64,000 bases of DNA from Aeromonas dhakensis (GCF_000820305.1 NZ_CDBH01000049.1:55708-119707); one strand, 5' to 3'. Shown: positions 35,839 through 46,115, counted from the stretch's first letter. Translations and numbers: made by a program. The notes: generated by a model not told the origin, from the letters alone.

Positions 35839-36246
35839 CACACTATCGTCCTCAGCATAACGGGGACCGTTCCATGGGAGGCGAGGCTCAACACAGAGAG
35901 TCCCCAAATAAATGGAAGTGGGGGATTTCGCAAACCGCTCTCGCCTGAAACCTGCCGCCAGGCAAAAGCGTTTTAGGAAATACCCGCTTGACGCGTCGCT
36001 CTCTTGTGGGCGCGTATTCTACACAAAAAATGTGACCCGTGGTGGATTTTTTAAAGTGACAAAGCCTTGTCTGGTGCGGTGTTAAACGTTTTCTGGTGGT
36101 TTTTTGTGAAACGTTTGTCTTTTCAGTGTCTTGATGGCAAAAGGGTGGCCGCATCCTCTTTCCCGCTGCCGACTGGCAATCGTCCGGCAAAGGGGCGATA
36201 GTGGGTGCCGGTTGTGGTTCTTGACTCATTTGGGAGGGAGAAAGGC
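35839..36246. other. Divergent control region between purH and zntR
   Basis: This 408-base gap lies between the divergent purH and zntR genes and is AT-richer than its surroundings in the middle (36010-36120). It should hold both promoters. It contains two AAACGTTT cores described separately. I found no credible small gene; open frames across it lack family-like sequence. Confidence 0.6.
36079..36119. promoter_or_regulatory. Candidate PurR operators
   Basis: Two AAACGTTT cores occur, at 36084-36091 (TGTTAAACGTTTTCTG) and 36109-36116 (TGTGAAACGTTTGTCT). The E. coli PurR box is ACGCAAACGTTTTCGT; both sites keep the central eight bases and part of the flanks. Binding here would fit purine control of purHD, but they are some 240 bases from the purH start. 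Confidence 0.35.
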
Positions 36247-36684
36247 ATGTATCGGATCGGGGAGCTGGCCAAGGCGTGCGGGGTGAAGGCGGATACTCTG
36301 CGCTTTTACGAGAAAAACGGTCTCATCTCGCCGGGCATTCGCAACGAGTCCGGCTATCGCCTCTATGGCGAGCAGGACAAGCGGCGACTGGAGTTCATCA
36401 TCCGCGCCAAGTCGGTAGGGTTCTCGCTGGCCGACATCGGTGAGCTGTTGGATCTCGACACCAACAAGGCCAAGGTCACCTGCCAGGAGGTGAAGGCGGT
36501 GGCTGACACCAAGCTCGAACAGGTGGAGCAGAAGATCGTCGAACTGACCCGTTTTCGCGACAACCTGCGGGAGCTCTCCAACATCTGCTGCGGTGGCCCG
36601 CGCTCGGCGGAGCACTGCGCCATCCTCGAGACGCTGGAATCCGGCGCTCCCTCCCGCCACGAGCACCACGATCATGAGCACTGA
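36247..36684 (+). CDS. zntR: Zinc-responsive MerR-family regulator ZntR
   Basis: This 145-residue regulator activates zinc/lead/cadmium export genes by twisting promoter DNA. The MerR helix-turn-helix starts MYRIGELAKACGVKADTLRF. The metal-binding cysteines Cys79, Cys114, Cys115 and Cys124 sit exactly where they do in E. coli ZntR, and the CC pair separates it from CueR. The tail HEHHDHEH is rich in histidine. The ATG at 36247 fits the family. No zntA exporter lies nearby; the 3' end overlaps a reductase-like gene by 11 bases. Confidence 0.93.
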   Translation: MYRIGELAKACGVKADTLRFYEKNGLISPGIRNESGYRLYGEQDKRRLEFIIRAKSVGFSLADIGELLDLDTNKAKVTCQEVKAVADTKLEQVEQKIVELTRFRDNLRELSNICCGGPRSAEHCAILETLESGAPSRHEHHDHEH

Positions 36685-37210
36685 GCTGCGCCGGCCCCGG
36701 GTATCCGCCTTTCTCGCCCTCTCCCTCGATGGCTTCATTGCCGGGGAGGGGGGCGATCTGGCCTGGCTTGAACCCTACAACGGCGACTCCCAGGAAGAGA
36801 CCGGCTACAGCGCGCTGATGGCGAGCGCTGATACCCTGCTGATGGGGCGCAACACCTATGACACTGTGAGCGCCTTTCCCGAATGGTTCTATGGTGACAA
36901 GCCGGTGGTGGTATTGACCCACAGACCCGCCGCTCCCCGTGAGCACGTCTCCTTTCGGCAGGGGGCGCTGGCGCAGGTGCTGGACGAGCTGTGGCAGGCG
37001 GGCAGCCGCCACCTCTACCTGGATGGCGGCGAGCTGGTGAGGCAGGGTCTGCAGGGGGCCCTGGTGGACGAGCTGATCCTGTTCTGGGTGCCGGTCACCC
37101 TGGGACGCGGGGTGCCGCTCTTTGCTGGCTCCCTGCCCGACGCGCTGAGGCCTGTTTCCAGTACCGTGCTGCCGAGCGGGCTGGTGCGGGTCGTCTATCA
37201 ACCGGCCTGA
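36674..37210 (+). CDS. RibD C-terminal/dihydrofolate reductase-like protein
   Basis: This 178-residue protein matches the RibD C-terminal domain family, related to dihydrofolate reductase: [33 protein letters not shown] and [15 protein letters not shown] form the typical NADPH-binding fold. No specific substrate can be named; relatives of this size (YyaP/YwjB-like) are mostly uncharacterised. Its ATG lies inside the end of zntR (11-base overlap), so the two are co-translated. Whether it has any link to zinc stress is unknown. Confidence 0.82.
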   Translation: MSTELRRPRVSAFLALSLDGFIAGEGGDLAWLEPYNGDSQEETGYSALMASADTLLMGRNTYDTVSAFPEWFYGDKPVVVLTHRPAAPREHVSFRQGALAQVLDELWQAGSRHLYLDGGELVRQGLQGALVDELILFWVPVTLGRGVPLFAGSLPDALRPVSSTVLPSGLVRVVYQPA

Positions 37211-37337
37211 GGATCCCGCCGACCCCCTTGCAGGCGGGCCGGGAGAGGCGCACAATCGGCGCGTTTTTCGCCGCCAGCCCCGGTTCTGTGGGGGCAGGGG
37301 CGCTGGGCAAACACGACAATCCCATCAAGGAGCCGAT

Positions 37338-37556
37338 ATGGCCAAGAAGAAGGTGACTTCCGTCACCGCCGAACCCGCCTGCGAACATCAGCGCGGCATC
37401 ATTCAGGACAACCACCTCAAGGCACTGGTGACCTCCCCCCTGTTCCAGGCCCGGGTCGAACCGAGCAAGAAGGGCAAGGGCAGTTATCAGCGCAAGGCCA
37501 AGCACGGCAAGCGGTGGGAGCCCGGCCAACAGCAGATGGTAAGCGTCTGCTGCTGA
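37338..37556 (+). CDS. arfA: Alternative ribosome-rescue factor ArfA
   Basis: This 72-residue basic protein recruits release factor RF2 to ribosomes stalled on non-stop mRNA when trans-translation fails. The conserved core is [34 protein letters not shown] and KHGKRWEP, which parallels E. coli ArfA. An extra 17 residues with lysines precede the core. A hairpin covers codons 65-72 and the stop, matching the family's control by a self-made non-stop message. The C-terminal tail after the core is only about 12 residues ([10 protein letters not shown]), shorter than in E. coli. Confidence 0.88.
   Translation: MAKKKVTSVTAEPACEHQRGIIQDNHLKALVTSPLFQARVEPSKKGKGSYQRKAKHGKRWEPGQQQMVSVCC
37530..37552 (+). 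promoter_or_regulatory. Hairpin over the 3' end of the arfA reading frame
   Basis: Seven-base arms CAGCAGA and TCTGCTG enclose a nine-base loop, spanning the codons from Gln65 to Cys71. In E. coli, RNase III cleavage or termination at a hairpin inside arfA makes a non-stop mRNA, so ArfA is kept low by tmRNA. The position here is equivalent. Confidence 0.65.
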
Positions 37557-37721
37557 GCGGGTTTCTGCTTTGGCACCTGTCCACGATCTTGCTGCGAGGC
37601 CGTGATCAAGGCTCATGTGCTGCTCGCAATCCTCATGTGTACTTACACACTCCGGTTCCTGCGCTGCTCTTCACCTTGCTGAAAGCCTCTCGTGACAGAC
37701 CGTGAACAGGTTCTTGGAACC
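37557..37721. other. Structured intergenic stretch after arfA
   Basis: This stretch has no gene-like frame. It contains a perfect inverted repeat TGTGTA-CT-TACACA at 37636-37649 and an imperfect pair TGCGAG/CTCGCA around 37591-37628. It could be a 3' untranslated structure, a small RNA or one copy of a dispersed intergenic repeat. Confidence 0.35.
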
Positions 37722-37758
37722 AAAACAAGCGGGGCGCTCATGGCGCCCCGCTTGTTTT
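37722..37758. terminator. Strong bidirectional terminator between arfA and hemW
   Basis: Sixteen-base perfect arms AAAACAAGCGGGGCGC and GCGCCCCGCTTGTTTT enclose TCATG. The A- and T-runs suit both the arfA side and the convergent hemW gene. Confidence 0.88.
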
Positions 37759-37778
37759 CCATCTGGTTTTCCATCTGG
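37755..37778. repeat. Two tandem copies of TTTTCCATCTGG
   Basis: The 12-base unit TTTTCCATCTGG is present twice without a gap, starting in the T-run of the preceding terminator. It lies just after the hemW stop on the minus strand. It looks like a recent slippage product. Confidence 0.8.
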
Positions 37779-37793
37779 TTAAAGGCGGTTACC

Positions 37794-38939
37794 TCATTCG
37801 TCCATAAAGAGCTCGAGCAGCACGTTGAGATAGCGATGGCCGAGGGACGTGAGCTGCCAGCTGTCGCCGAGATCCTCGATAAGCTCCTTGCTCTGGGCGA
37901 TGGTCAGCATGGTCTCTACCCGTTCCAGCGGCAGCCCGGTGTAGGCCTCGAACTCCGCCTTGGGGGCCGGTTCAAACAACCTGAACCGGTTCATGAAGTA
38001 CTCGAGCGGCAGATCGTCCGCACTCACTTGCCACTGCTCGTCCAGATAGGGACGGCTCGGATCCAGATAGCCTTTCGGGTGCTTCACCTTGGCGGTGCGC
38101 AGGATCTGCTGGTTGGCGAGATCCGTCACCTTGCCGTGGGCGCCGCATCCGATCCCCAGATAGTCGCCGAAGCGCCAGTAGTTGAGGTTGTGGCGGCACT
38201 GGTAGCCTGCCTTGGCATAGGCCGAGATCTCGTACTGCTGATAGCCCTGGGCGGTGAGCATGGCGTGGCCCTGCTCGTAGATGTCCCACAGAGTGTCATC
38301 TTCCGGCAGTTTGGGCGGCTTGGAGGCGAACGCCGTGTTCGGCTCTATGGTGAGCTGATACCAGGAGAGGTGCGGCGGCGCGCAGTCGATGGCCTGCTGC
38401 AGGTCATAGAGGGCATCGTCCAGGCTCTGATCCGGCAGGCCGTGCATCAGATCCAGGTTGAAGGTGGGCAGTTTGATGGCGTGGGCCAGTTCGGCGGCCT
38501 TGCGCGCCTCCTCGGGGCCGTGGATGCGGCCGAGGCGGGTCAGCTTCTCCTGCTGGAAACTCTGTACCCCGATGGAGATGCGGTTGATGCCGGCCCGCTG
38601 GAAGCCGGCGAACTTGTCCGCCTCCACCGTGCCCGGGTTGGCCTCCATGGTGATCTCGCAGTCCGCCGTCAGGGGAATGCGTTCGCGCACCCCGTCCAGC
38701 AGCGCCTGCATGGCCTCCACGGAGAGCAGGCTCGGCGTGCCGCCGCCGATAAAGATGGAGGAGAGCGGGCGCCCCTGGGCCCAGTGCAGGTCTTGCTCCA
38801 GATCCTCCAGCAGGGCCGCCACATACTCGAGGTGGGGCAGCTCCCCCTTCTGGGCGTGGGAGTTGAAGTCGCAGTAGGGGCACTTCTGGACACACCAGGG
38901 CACGTGGATATAGAGGGAGAGGGGCGGCAGTTGCAGCAT
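37794..38939 (-). CDS. hemW: Radical SAM heme chaperone HemW
   Basis: This 381-residue protein belongs to the HemN-like HemW group that binds heme and delivers it to membrane enzymes. The radical SAM motif is YIHVPWCVQKCPYCDF near residues 12-27 with CxxxCxxC. SSIFIGGGTPSLLS and EITMEANPGTVE follow. I chose the ATG at 38939; a TTG seven codons earlier also exists. It lies downstream of rdgB on the same strand, a common gammaproteobacterial pair. Confidence 0.94.
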   Translation of the reverse strand: MLQLPPLSLYIHVPWCVQKCPYCDFNSHAQKGELPHLEYVAALLEDLEQDLHWAQGRPLSSIFIGGGTPSLLSVEAMQALLDGVRERIPLTADCEITMEANPGTVEADKFAGFQRAGINRISIGVQSFQQEKLTRLGRIHGPEEARKAAELAHAIKLPTFNLDLMHGLPDQSLDDALYDLQQAIDCAPPHLSWYQLTIEPNTAFASKPPKLPEDDTLWDIYEQGHAMLTAQGYQQYEISAYAKAGYQCRHNLNYWRFGDYLGIGCGAHGKVTDLANQQILRTAKVKHPKGYLDPSRPYLDEQWQVSADDLPLEYFMNRFRLFEPAPKAEFEAYTGLPLERVETMLTIAQSKELIEDLGDSWQLTSLGHRYLNVLLELFMDE

Positions 38940-39019
38940 GGGGTTTCCAGTATTCAACAATCAAAAGGGGTCGGGTTGCCCTTGTCGTCGATGACAACGG
39001 GCCGGGGCGCCGCGAACGA

Positions 39020-39042
39020 AATGGGGGCCGACGGCCCCCATT
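39020..39042 (-). terminator. Hairpin between rdgB and hemW
   Basis: Arms AATGGGGGCC and GGCCCCCATT enclose GAC. On the minus strand it is followed by TCGTTCG, without a good T-run, so it is more likely an attenuating or stabilising hairpin than a full terminator. Confidence 0.5.
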
Positions 39043-39072
39043 GTAGATGACAACGCGGCGGGAGACAGCGCT

Positions 39073-39669
39073 TTAGTTGACCGCCGCCAGGGCCGCTTTG
39101 AGCTTGGCCAGGGCCTGACCGCGGTGGCTGAGCTGGTTCTTGAGCTCGGCCGGCATCTGGGCCGAGGTGCAGTCATGGTCGGGGACGAAGAACACAGGGT
39201 CATAACCAAAGCCGTGCTGACCGCGCGGTTCGTCGATGATCATCCCCTCCCAGCTCGCCTGGCAGATGATGGGGGTGGGATCGTCGGCGTGGCGCATGTA
39301 GACCAGCACGCACCAGAAGCGGGCGCTCTTGAGATACTCGGGGGCCCCTTTCAGCTCGCCCAGCAGCTTGTCGATGTTCTCCTTGTCGCTGGCACCGGCG
39401 CCGGCAAAACGGGCTGAGTAGACGCCGGGGCGGCCGTGCAGCAGATCCACTTCCAGGCCGGAGTCGTCGGCAACCGCCGGCAGGCCGGTGACGCGGGCGG
39501 CGTGGCGGGCCTTGATGATGGCATTCTCGACGAAGGTGGTGCCGGTCTCGTCGGCATCGGAGACCGCAAACTCGCTCTGTGGGATCACCTGGATCTTCAT
39601 ATCGGCCAGCATGGCGGCCAATTCTTTCACCTTTTTCTGGTTCCCTGTTGCCAGGACAAGCTTGTTCAT
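39073..39669 (-). CDS. rdgB: XTP/dITP pyrophosphatase RdgB
   Basis: This 198-residue house-cleaning enzyme removes dITP, XTP and ITP from the nucleotide pool. It begins MNKLVLATGNQKKVKELAAM and has TTFVENAIIKARHAA, GLPAVADDSGLEVDLL, GVYSARFAG and the C-terminal SHRGQALAKL of the Ham1 family. The ATG at 39669 has GGAGGTG upstream. The reading frame stays open far upstream, but that part has no family match and runs antisense to other genes. Confidence 0.96.
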   Translation of the reverse strand: MNKLVLATGNQKKVKELAAMLADMKIQVIPQSEFAVSDADETGTTFVENAIIKARHAARVTGLPAVADDSGLEVDLLHGRPGVYSARFAGAGASDKENIDKLLGELKGAPEYLKSARFWCVLVYMRHADDPTPIICQASWEGMIIDEPRGQHGFGYDPVFFVPDHDCTSAQMPAELKNQLSHRGQALAKLKAALAAVN

Positions 39670-39891
39670 CGAGCACCTCCGCAAAAATAATCTGCGCATT
39701 CTATGCGGGGCTGGCGCCCAGGAAAAGCGCCAATTGTCCTGGATCACCCTCGCCGGAGTCATGGCAAGATGTGGATAAAATGAATGTTTCCTGAATGGAA
39801 TAACAGAAGTGATTAAATACCATTTCAATTCATTACTGTGAGTCAGTAGACTCGCGCCCCAATCCATTTCCCCCATGCCACGAGGTGACTG

Positions 39892-41055
39892 ATGCCATTG
39901 ATTCTTCTGCTTGTACTCCTGGTGCTGTTCAGTCCGCTGGCCATCGACATCTACCTGCCCGCCATTCCGCAGATGGCCGAGCAGCTGGGCGCCGAGGTGA
40001 CCCTGATGCAGGGCACCATTACCTGGTTCCTGTTCAGCATGGGACTGGGGCAGCTGTTGGTGGGGCCGCTGGCCGACCGCTACGGCCGCAAGCCCATCGC
40101 CCTCGGCGGCGTGCTGCTCTACGGTCTGAGCGCCCTGGGTGCCGGCTTTGCCGCGAGCCTCGGCGAGCTGATGCTGGCGCGGGTGCTGCAGGGCCTCGGC
40201 GCCTGTGCCACCTCGGTGGCCGCCTTCTCGGTGGTACGTGACAGCTACGGCCCCAAGAAGAGCGGTCAGATGATCTCCTACCTGAACGGTGCCATCTGTT
40301 TCATTCCGGCGCTGGCCCCCCTGCTCGGTGGCTGGCTTACCGCCAAGGCGGGTTGGTCGGCCAACTTCTGGTTTATGGCCGGATACGCCGTCGTAGTCGG
40401 CAGCTGGCTGCTGTGGCGGATGCCGGAAACCCGCCCGGAAGAGACCCGCAGCGGCGGCCCGCTCATCAGCTGGTCGCGCTATAGCCCGGTGCTGCGCTCC
40501 CCGAGCTTCCTGTTCAACGCGACGCTGTGCATGCTGGCGATGGCGGTGATCCTGGCCTATGTCACCGCGGCGCCGGTGCAACTGATGGTGAGGCTGGGGC
40601 TGGACATGAGCGGCTTCAGCTACTGGTTTGCGGCCAACGCGGCGCTCAACATCCTGGCCTGCTTCCTGGCGCCCCGTTTCATCGCCAAGGTGGGGCCAAG
40701 ACGCACCCTGCGCATCGGCCTGCTGGTGCTGCTGCTCTCCGCCATCTCCCTGAGCCTGTCGATGCACATTGCGCATCCGCTGGCCATGATGGGCCCGGTG
40801 TTCCTCTCCAGCATCGGCTTTGCCATGATCCTGGGCTCTGCCGCCGGCATGGCGCTGGCACCATTCGGTCACTGCGCCGGTACCGCCGCCGCCCTGCTCG
40901 GCCTGTTCCAGATGAGCGGCTCCGGTGCGCTGGTGGGCTTTATTGGCGCGCTGATGCACGACCCGCTGAACCAGCTGGCGCTGCACATGTGGCTGTTGCT
41001 GCCCCCGCTGGTGGTGCTGATGACCCGCCAGGGTCGGCGCTTGTGTTTGCAATAA
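39892..41055 (+). CDS. Bcr/CflA-family drug efflux transporter
   Basis: This 387-residue major facilitator protein has about twelve transmembrane helices and probably exports drugs or other small molecules by proton antiport. The opening PLAIDIYLPAIPQMAEQLG and the motif A block GPLADRYGRKPIALGG are typical of the Bcr/CflA group, as is the motif C-like FIPALAPLLGGWL. Substrate is unknown. A terminator follows 26 bases after the stop. Confidence 0.9.
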   Translation: MPLILLLVLLVLFSPLAIDIYLPAIPQMAEQLGAEVTLMQGTITWFLFSMGLGQLLVGPLADRYGRKPIALGGVLLYGLSALGAGFAASLGELMLARVLQGLGACATSVAAFSVVRDSYGPKKSGQMISYLNGAICFIPALAPLLGGWLTAKAGWSANFWFMAGYAVVVGSWLLWRMPETRPEETRSGGPLISWSRYSPVLRSPSFLFNATLCMLAMAVILAYVTAAPVQLMVRLGLDMSGFSYWFAANAALNILACFLAPRFIAKVGPRRTLRIGLLVLLLSAISLSLSMHIAHPLAMMGPVFLSSIGFAMILGSAAGMALAPFGHCAGTAAALLGLFQMSGSGALVGFIGALMHDPLNQLALHMWLLLPPLVVLMTRQGRRLCLQ

Positions 41056-41080
41056 ATCCTGTGCTCTGATGGGCACACTC

Positions 41081-41106
41081 AGGGGGCCTTGGGCCCCCTT
41101 CTCTTT
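41081..41106 (+). terminator. Terminator after the Bcr/CflA gene
   Basis: Arms AGGGGGCC and GGCCCCCT enclose TTG and are followed by TCTCTTTT. Confidence 0.75.
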
Positions 41107-41163
41107 TGGCAGGCCAAAGGTTCGCCTGCATCTCATGACACAGCTACCCGTGGAGAAAACCGG

Positions 41164-42213
41164 ATGAGCCACACAATCAATGCCGCCCTGGTGGGCTACG
41201 GCTTTGCAGGCCAAACCTTTCACGCCCCGTTTCTGACCAGCACGCCCGGGCTCTCCCTCGGCTGGGTGGTGAGCCGGGATGCCGCCAAGGTGCAGAGCGA
41301 TCTGCCCGGCTGCCGGGTCGGTTCGCTGGCCGAGGTGCTGGCGGACCCCTTGGTCGATCTGGTGGTGATCGCCACCCCCAACGACACCCATGCCCCTATC
41401 GCCCGCGAGGCGCTGCTGGCCGGCAAGCATGTGGTGATCGACAAGCCGTTCGCCCTGGATCTGGCCGAGGCGAAGGCGCTGGTCGAGCTGGCGCAGAAGC
41501 AGCAGCGACTGCTCAGCATCTTCCACAACCGGCGTTGGGACGGGGACTTTCTCACCGTACGCCGCCTGCTGGCAGAGGGGGGGCTCGGTCAGGTAGCCCA
41601 GTTCGAATCCCACTTCGATCGCTATCGTCCCGAGGTGCGTCAGCGCTGGCGCGAGGCGGGTGGCCCGGGCTCCGGCCTCTGGTTTGATCTCGGCCCCCAT
41701 ATCCTCGATCAGTCGCTGCAGCTGTTCGGTCAGCCGGACTGGCTGCAGGCGGATCTGGCCCAGCAGCGCCCCGGCGCGCTGGCGGATGACTACTTCCACG
41801 TGGTGCTCGGCTATGGCGAGATGCGGGTCGTGCTGCACGGCAGTTGCCTGGTGTCGGCCACCATGCCGCGTTTCGTCATCCACGGCAGCGAGGGCTCCTT
41901 CATCAAGTTCGGCATGGATGTGCAGGAGGAGCAGCTCAAGCTCGGCAAGCGGCCACCGGCGGCAGACTGGGGCGTGGACAACGAACCCGGCCAGCTCAGC
42001 CGGATCCGCGATGGTCAGCTGCAGCAGCAGAGCGTGGCCGGCGAGGCGGGGGACTACGGCGCCTACTATCGCGGCGTCTGCGCCGCCATCCGGGGGGAAG
42101 GGGAGAACCCGGTGCCGGCCGGCGAGGCGCTGGCGGTGATGGCGCTGCTGGACCTGGCCCGCGACAGCGCCCGCGAGGGTAAGCGGCTGGCTTGTCAGAT
42201 CCTGTCTGATTGA
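41164..42213 (+). CDS. ydgJ: Gfo/Idh/MocA-family oxidoreductase, YdgJ-like
   Basis: This 349-residue protein has an N-terminal Rossmann domain (AALVGYGFAGQTFHAPF; VIATPNDTHAPIAREAL; GKHVVIDKPFALDLAEA) and a C-terminal dimerisation/substrate domain (FHNRRWDGDFLTVRRLL, FESHFDRYRPEVRQRWRE). The whole matches E. coli YdgJ as I recall it. It should reduce or oxidise a sugar or polyol with NAD(P); the substrate is not known. The ATG at 41164 fits the family. It appears to be a single-gene unit. Confidence 0.9.
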   Translation: MSHTINAALVGYGFAGQTFHAPFLTSTPGLSLGWVVSRDAAKVQSDLPGCRVGSLAEVLADPLVDLVVIATPNDTHAPIAREALLAGKHVVIDKPFALDLAEAKALVELAQKQQRLLSIFHNRRWDGDFLTVRRLLAEGGLGQVAQFESHFDRYRPEVRQRWREAGGPGSGLWFDLGPHILDQSLQLFGQPDWLQADLAQQRPGALADDYFHVVLGYGEMRVVLHGSCLVSATMPRFVIHGSEGSFIKFGMDVQEEQLKLGKRPPAADWGVDNEPGQLSRIRDGQLQQQSVAGEAGDYGAYYRGVCAAIRGEGENPVPAGEALAVMALLDLARDSAREGKRLACQILSD

Positions 42214-42522
42214 GGCGCAGTCCGCGCGTGATGGCCGGCACAATGCAATAGCCGTTTATTGCCAGCCATTACGGGGCCTGCGGCGTTTTATTGTACTAAA
42301 CTGCGCCGTTTACAGTGTTTTGTATTAATGTTTGTCGCTGTAGTAGTTCTTTTCATCCAGCCAACGAGAAAATATCATTGTGATACTCGTTTTCATTGGG
42401 CGCGTATGGGGATATATTTCGCGCGCCTCTTGGCTCCCGGACTATGGGTTTTTCACCGGGTGAAAGGACGCACTGTGATGGTTGTTCCGACCATCTCTCC
42501 ATATTTTTCTGAGGGTATGCAC
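42214..42522. other. Intergenic region upstream of the small lipoprotein gene
   Basis: This 309-base gap is AT-rich from about 42280 to 42420, unlike its surroundings, and probably holds the promoter and a long leader of the following lipoprotein gene. An open frame runs through it in the lipoprotein frame but lacks a ribosome binding site or family-like sequence. I could not assign the promoter confidently. Confidence 0.5.
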
Positions 42523-42768
42523 ATGAACAAAGTACTGGTAGCCGGTATCCTGGGTCTGATGTTGACCGCTTGTGGTCAGAAAGAAGAAGCCGCCGCACCG
42601 GCCGCTACTCCGGCCGCCGACGTTGCTGCAACTGTTGAGAAAGCCGCTAGCGAAGCCACCTCTACCGTAGAGAAGGCTGCTTCCGAAGCGACTGCAACCG
42701 TTGAGAAGGCTGCCGCTGACGTAGCCACCAAGGCAGAAGCCGCAGTGAGCGATGCCAAGGCCAACTAA
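42523..42768 (+). CDS. Small alanine-rich repeat lipoprotein
   Basis: This 81-residue protein begins MNKVLVAGILGLMLTACGQ, a lipoprotein signal with lipobox LTAC. The mature part is low in complexity: an 11-residue unit close to VEKAASEATAT occurs three times, followed by AADVATKAEAAVSDAKAN. It should form one long amphipathic helix, as in Lpp-like or other stress-related envelope lipoproteins. I do not recognise a named family. GAGGG lies seven bases before the ATG. T-rich codons hint at high expression, and a strong terminator follows. Confidence 0.85.
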   Translation: MNKVLVAGILGLMLTACGQKEEAAAPAATPAADVAATVEKAASEATSTVEKAASEATATVEKAAADVATKAEAAVSDAKAN

Positions 42769-42787
42769 GCCTGCACCTCATCTGAAG

Positions 42788-42822
42788 AACGGGCCCGAAG
42801 GCAACTTCGGGCCCGTTTTTTA
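42788..42822 (+). terminator. Terminator after the small lipoprotein gene
   Basis: Thirteen-base arms AACGGGCCCGAAG and CTTCGGGCCCGTT enclose GCAA and are followed by TTTT. It begins 20 bases after the stop. Confidence 0.9.
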
Positions 42823-42867
42823 TGTCCGCTCTGGTCAGCTTCCCGCCTTGGGCTGGACACTCGCCGG

Positions 42868-43419
42868 CTAGCACGCCGGATTGAGGCGGGAGGTGAGGAT
42901 GTGATCCTCCCAGCGGCCGTTGATCATCAGGTACTCTTTGGCGTACCCCTCCCGCTCGAAGCCGAGCCGCTCGAGCAGGGCGCCGCTGCGCTGATTGGCC
43001 GGCATGTAGCTGGCCATGATGCGGTGCAGACCGTGCTCCCGGAACAGATAGTCGATGCCGGCCCCGACGATTTCCTGCATCAGCCCCTGTCCCTGGTGGG
43101 CCTGATCGATGGCGTAGCCCAGGTGGCAGGCCTTGAAGGCACCCATCAGGATGTTGGTGAAGTTGCAGGTGGCGATCACCTGCTCGCCATCCGGCTCGAG
43201 CGCTACCAGGTGCACCCCGCTGCCGTTGAAGAACTGGCCGTAGCTGTCGCGCAGCCGGCCGTGCCAGTGGCTCAGGGTATAGAAGCTCTCGTCCCGGCTG
43301 GGCTCCCAGGGGGTGAGGTGAGCGCGGTTGCGCAGATAGAAATCCAGCATCAGATCGGCCCGCTCGGGGGGCAGTACGGTGAGCCGGCTGCGGGGCGTGC
43401 ACAGGTGTGGCAGTGCCAT
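42868..43419 (-). CDS. rimJ: Ribosomal-protein alanine N-acetyltransferase RimJ-like
   Basis: This 183-residue GNAT enzyme follows E. coli RimJ, which acetylates the N-terminal alanine of ribosomal protein S5. Shared blocks are LTPWEPSRDESFYTLSHW, CHLGYAIDQAHQGQGLMQE with the acetyl-CoA binding QGQG, HRIMASYMPANQRSGALLERLGF and EGYAKEYLMINGRWEDH. It begins one base inside the stop of the upstream RimL-like gene (TGATG), so the two are translated together. Confidence 0.9.
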   Translation of the reverse strand: MALPHLCTPRSRLTVLPPERADLMLDFYLRNRAHLTPWEPSRDESFYTLSHWHGRLRDSYGQFFNGSGVHLVALEPDGEQVIATCNFTNILMGAFKACHLGYAIDQAHQGQGLMQEIVGAGIDYLFREHGLHRIMASYMPANQRSGALLERLGFEREGYAKEYLMINGRWEDHILTSRLNPAC

Positions 43420-43973
43420 CAGTGATCCCTCTGCCCAAGCCACTCGTCGCGCAGCAGACTGTAGTGAACGTGATCCACGACTCTGTCGGCCAGCCGCTCG
43501 GCACGGCGGGTGATCCCCTCCTGCTGCATGCCGAGGCGCTCGCAGACGGCCCGGCTGGGCTCGTTGTCGATGGCGGCGCTGATCTCCACCTTCTCCATCC
43601 CCATCTCCTCGAAGGCGTGATGGATCAGGGCCTGGCAGGCGCGGGTGATGATGCCGTTGCCCTGCCAGCGCTCGGCCAGCCAGTAGCCGATGCTGACCTT
43701 GGCCAGCGCCTTGTCGATCTGGTTGTAACCGATGACACCGACCACCTCCCCCTGATACTCGATGGCGGTGGTCAACCCCTCGCCGCGGGCGAATTTCTCG
43801 ATGGCGTGGCGGATGAAGGTGGCGCTGTCGGCGGGTTGCTGAATGTAGGGGGGCCAGGGCAGCCACTGGGTCAGGTAGTCGCGATTCTCCCGACACAGGG
43901 CAAAGAGTTCGCTGGCCATGTCGGGCTGCAGGAACAGCAGCGCCAGCTCGTCATCCAGTTGCCATGAAAACAT
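43419..43973 (-). CDS. GNAT acetyltransferase, RimL-like
   Basis: This 184-residue GNAT protein resembles RimL, which acetylates ribosomal protein L7/L12. Visible are NRDYLTQWLPWPPYIQ, VSIGYWLAERWQGNGIITRA with the acetyl-CoA loop QGNGI, ALIHHAFEEMGMEKVEI and DNEPSRAVCERLGM. The ATG at 43973 gives the usual family length; the longer frame to 44051 is unlikely. It is coupled to the RimJ-like gene. The exact acceptor protein is inferred only. Confidence 0.8.
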   Translation of the reverse strand: MFSWQLDDELALLFLQPDMASELFALCRENRDYLTQWLPWPPYIQQPADSATFIRHAIEKFARGEGLTTAIEYQGEVVGVIGYNQIDKALAKVSIGYWLAERWQGNGIITRACQALIHHAFEEMGMEKVEISAAIDNEPSRAVCERLGMQQEGITRRAERLADRVVDHVHYSLLRDEWLGQRDH

Positions 43974-46095
<2,122 letters not shown>

Positions 46096-46115
46096 ACCAC
46101 TGTAAATAGATAGGG

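Noticed and set aside
39073..42243. A minus-strand open frame of 1056 codons running through rdgB and beyond
   Set aside because: Only the last 198 codons match a family (RdgB). The rest is antisense to the transporter and YdgJ genes, has low-complexity His/Gln/Arg-rich sequence, and arises from GC-rich codon bias.
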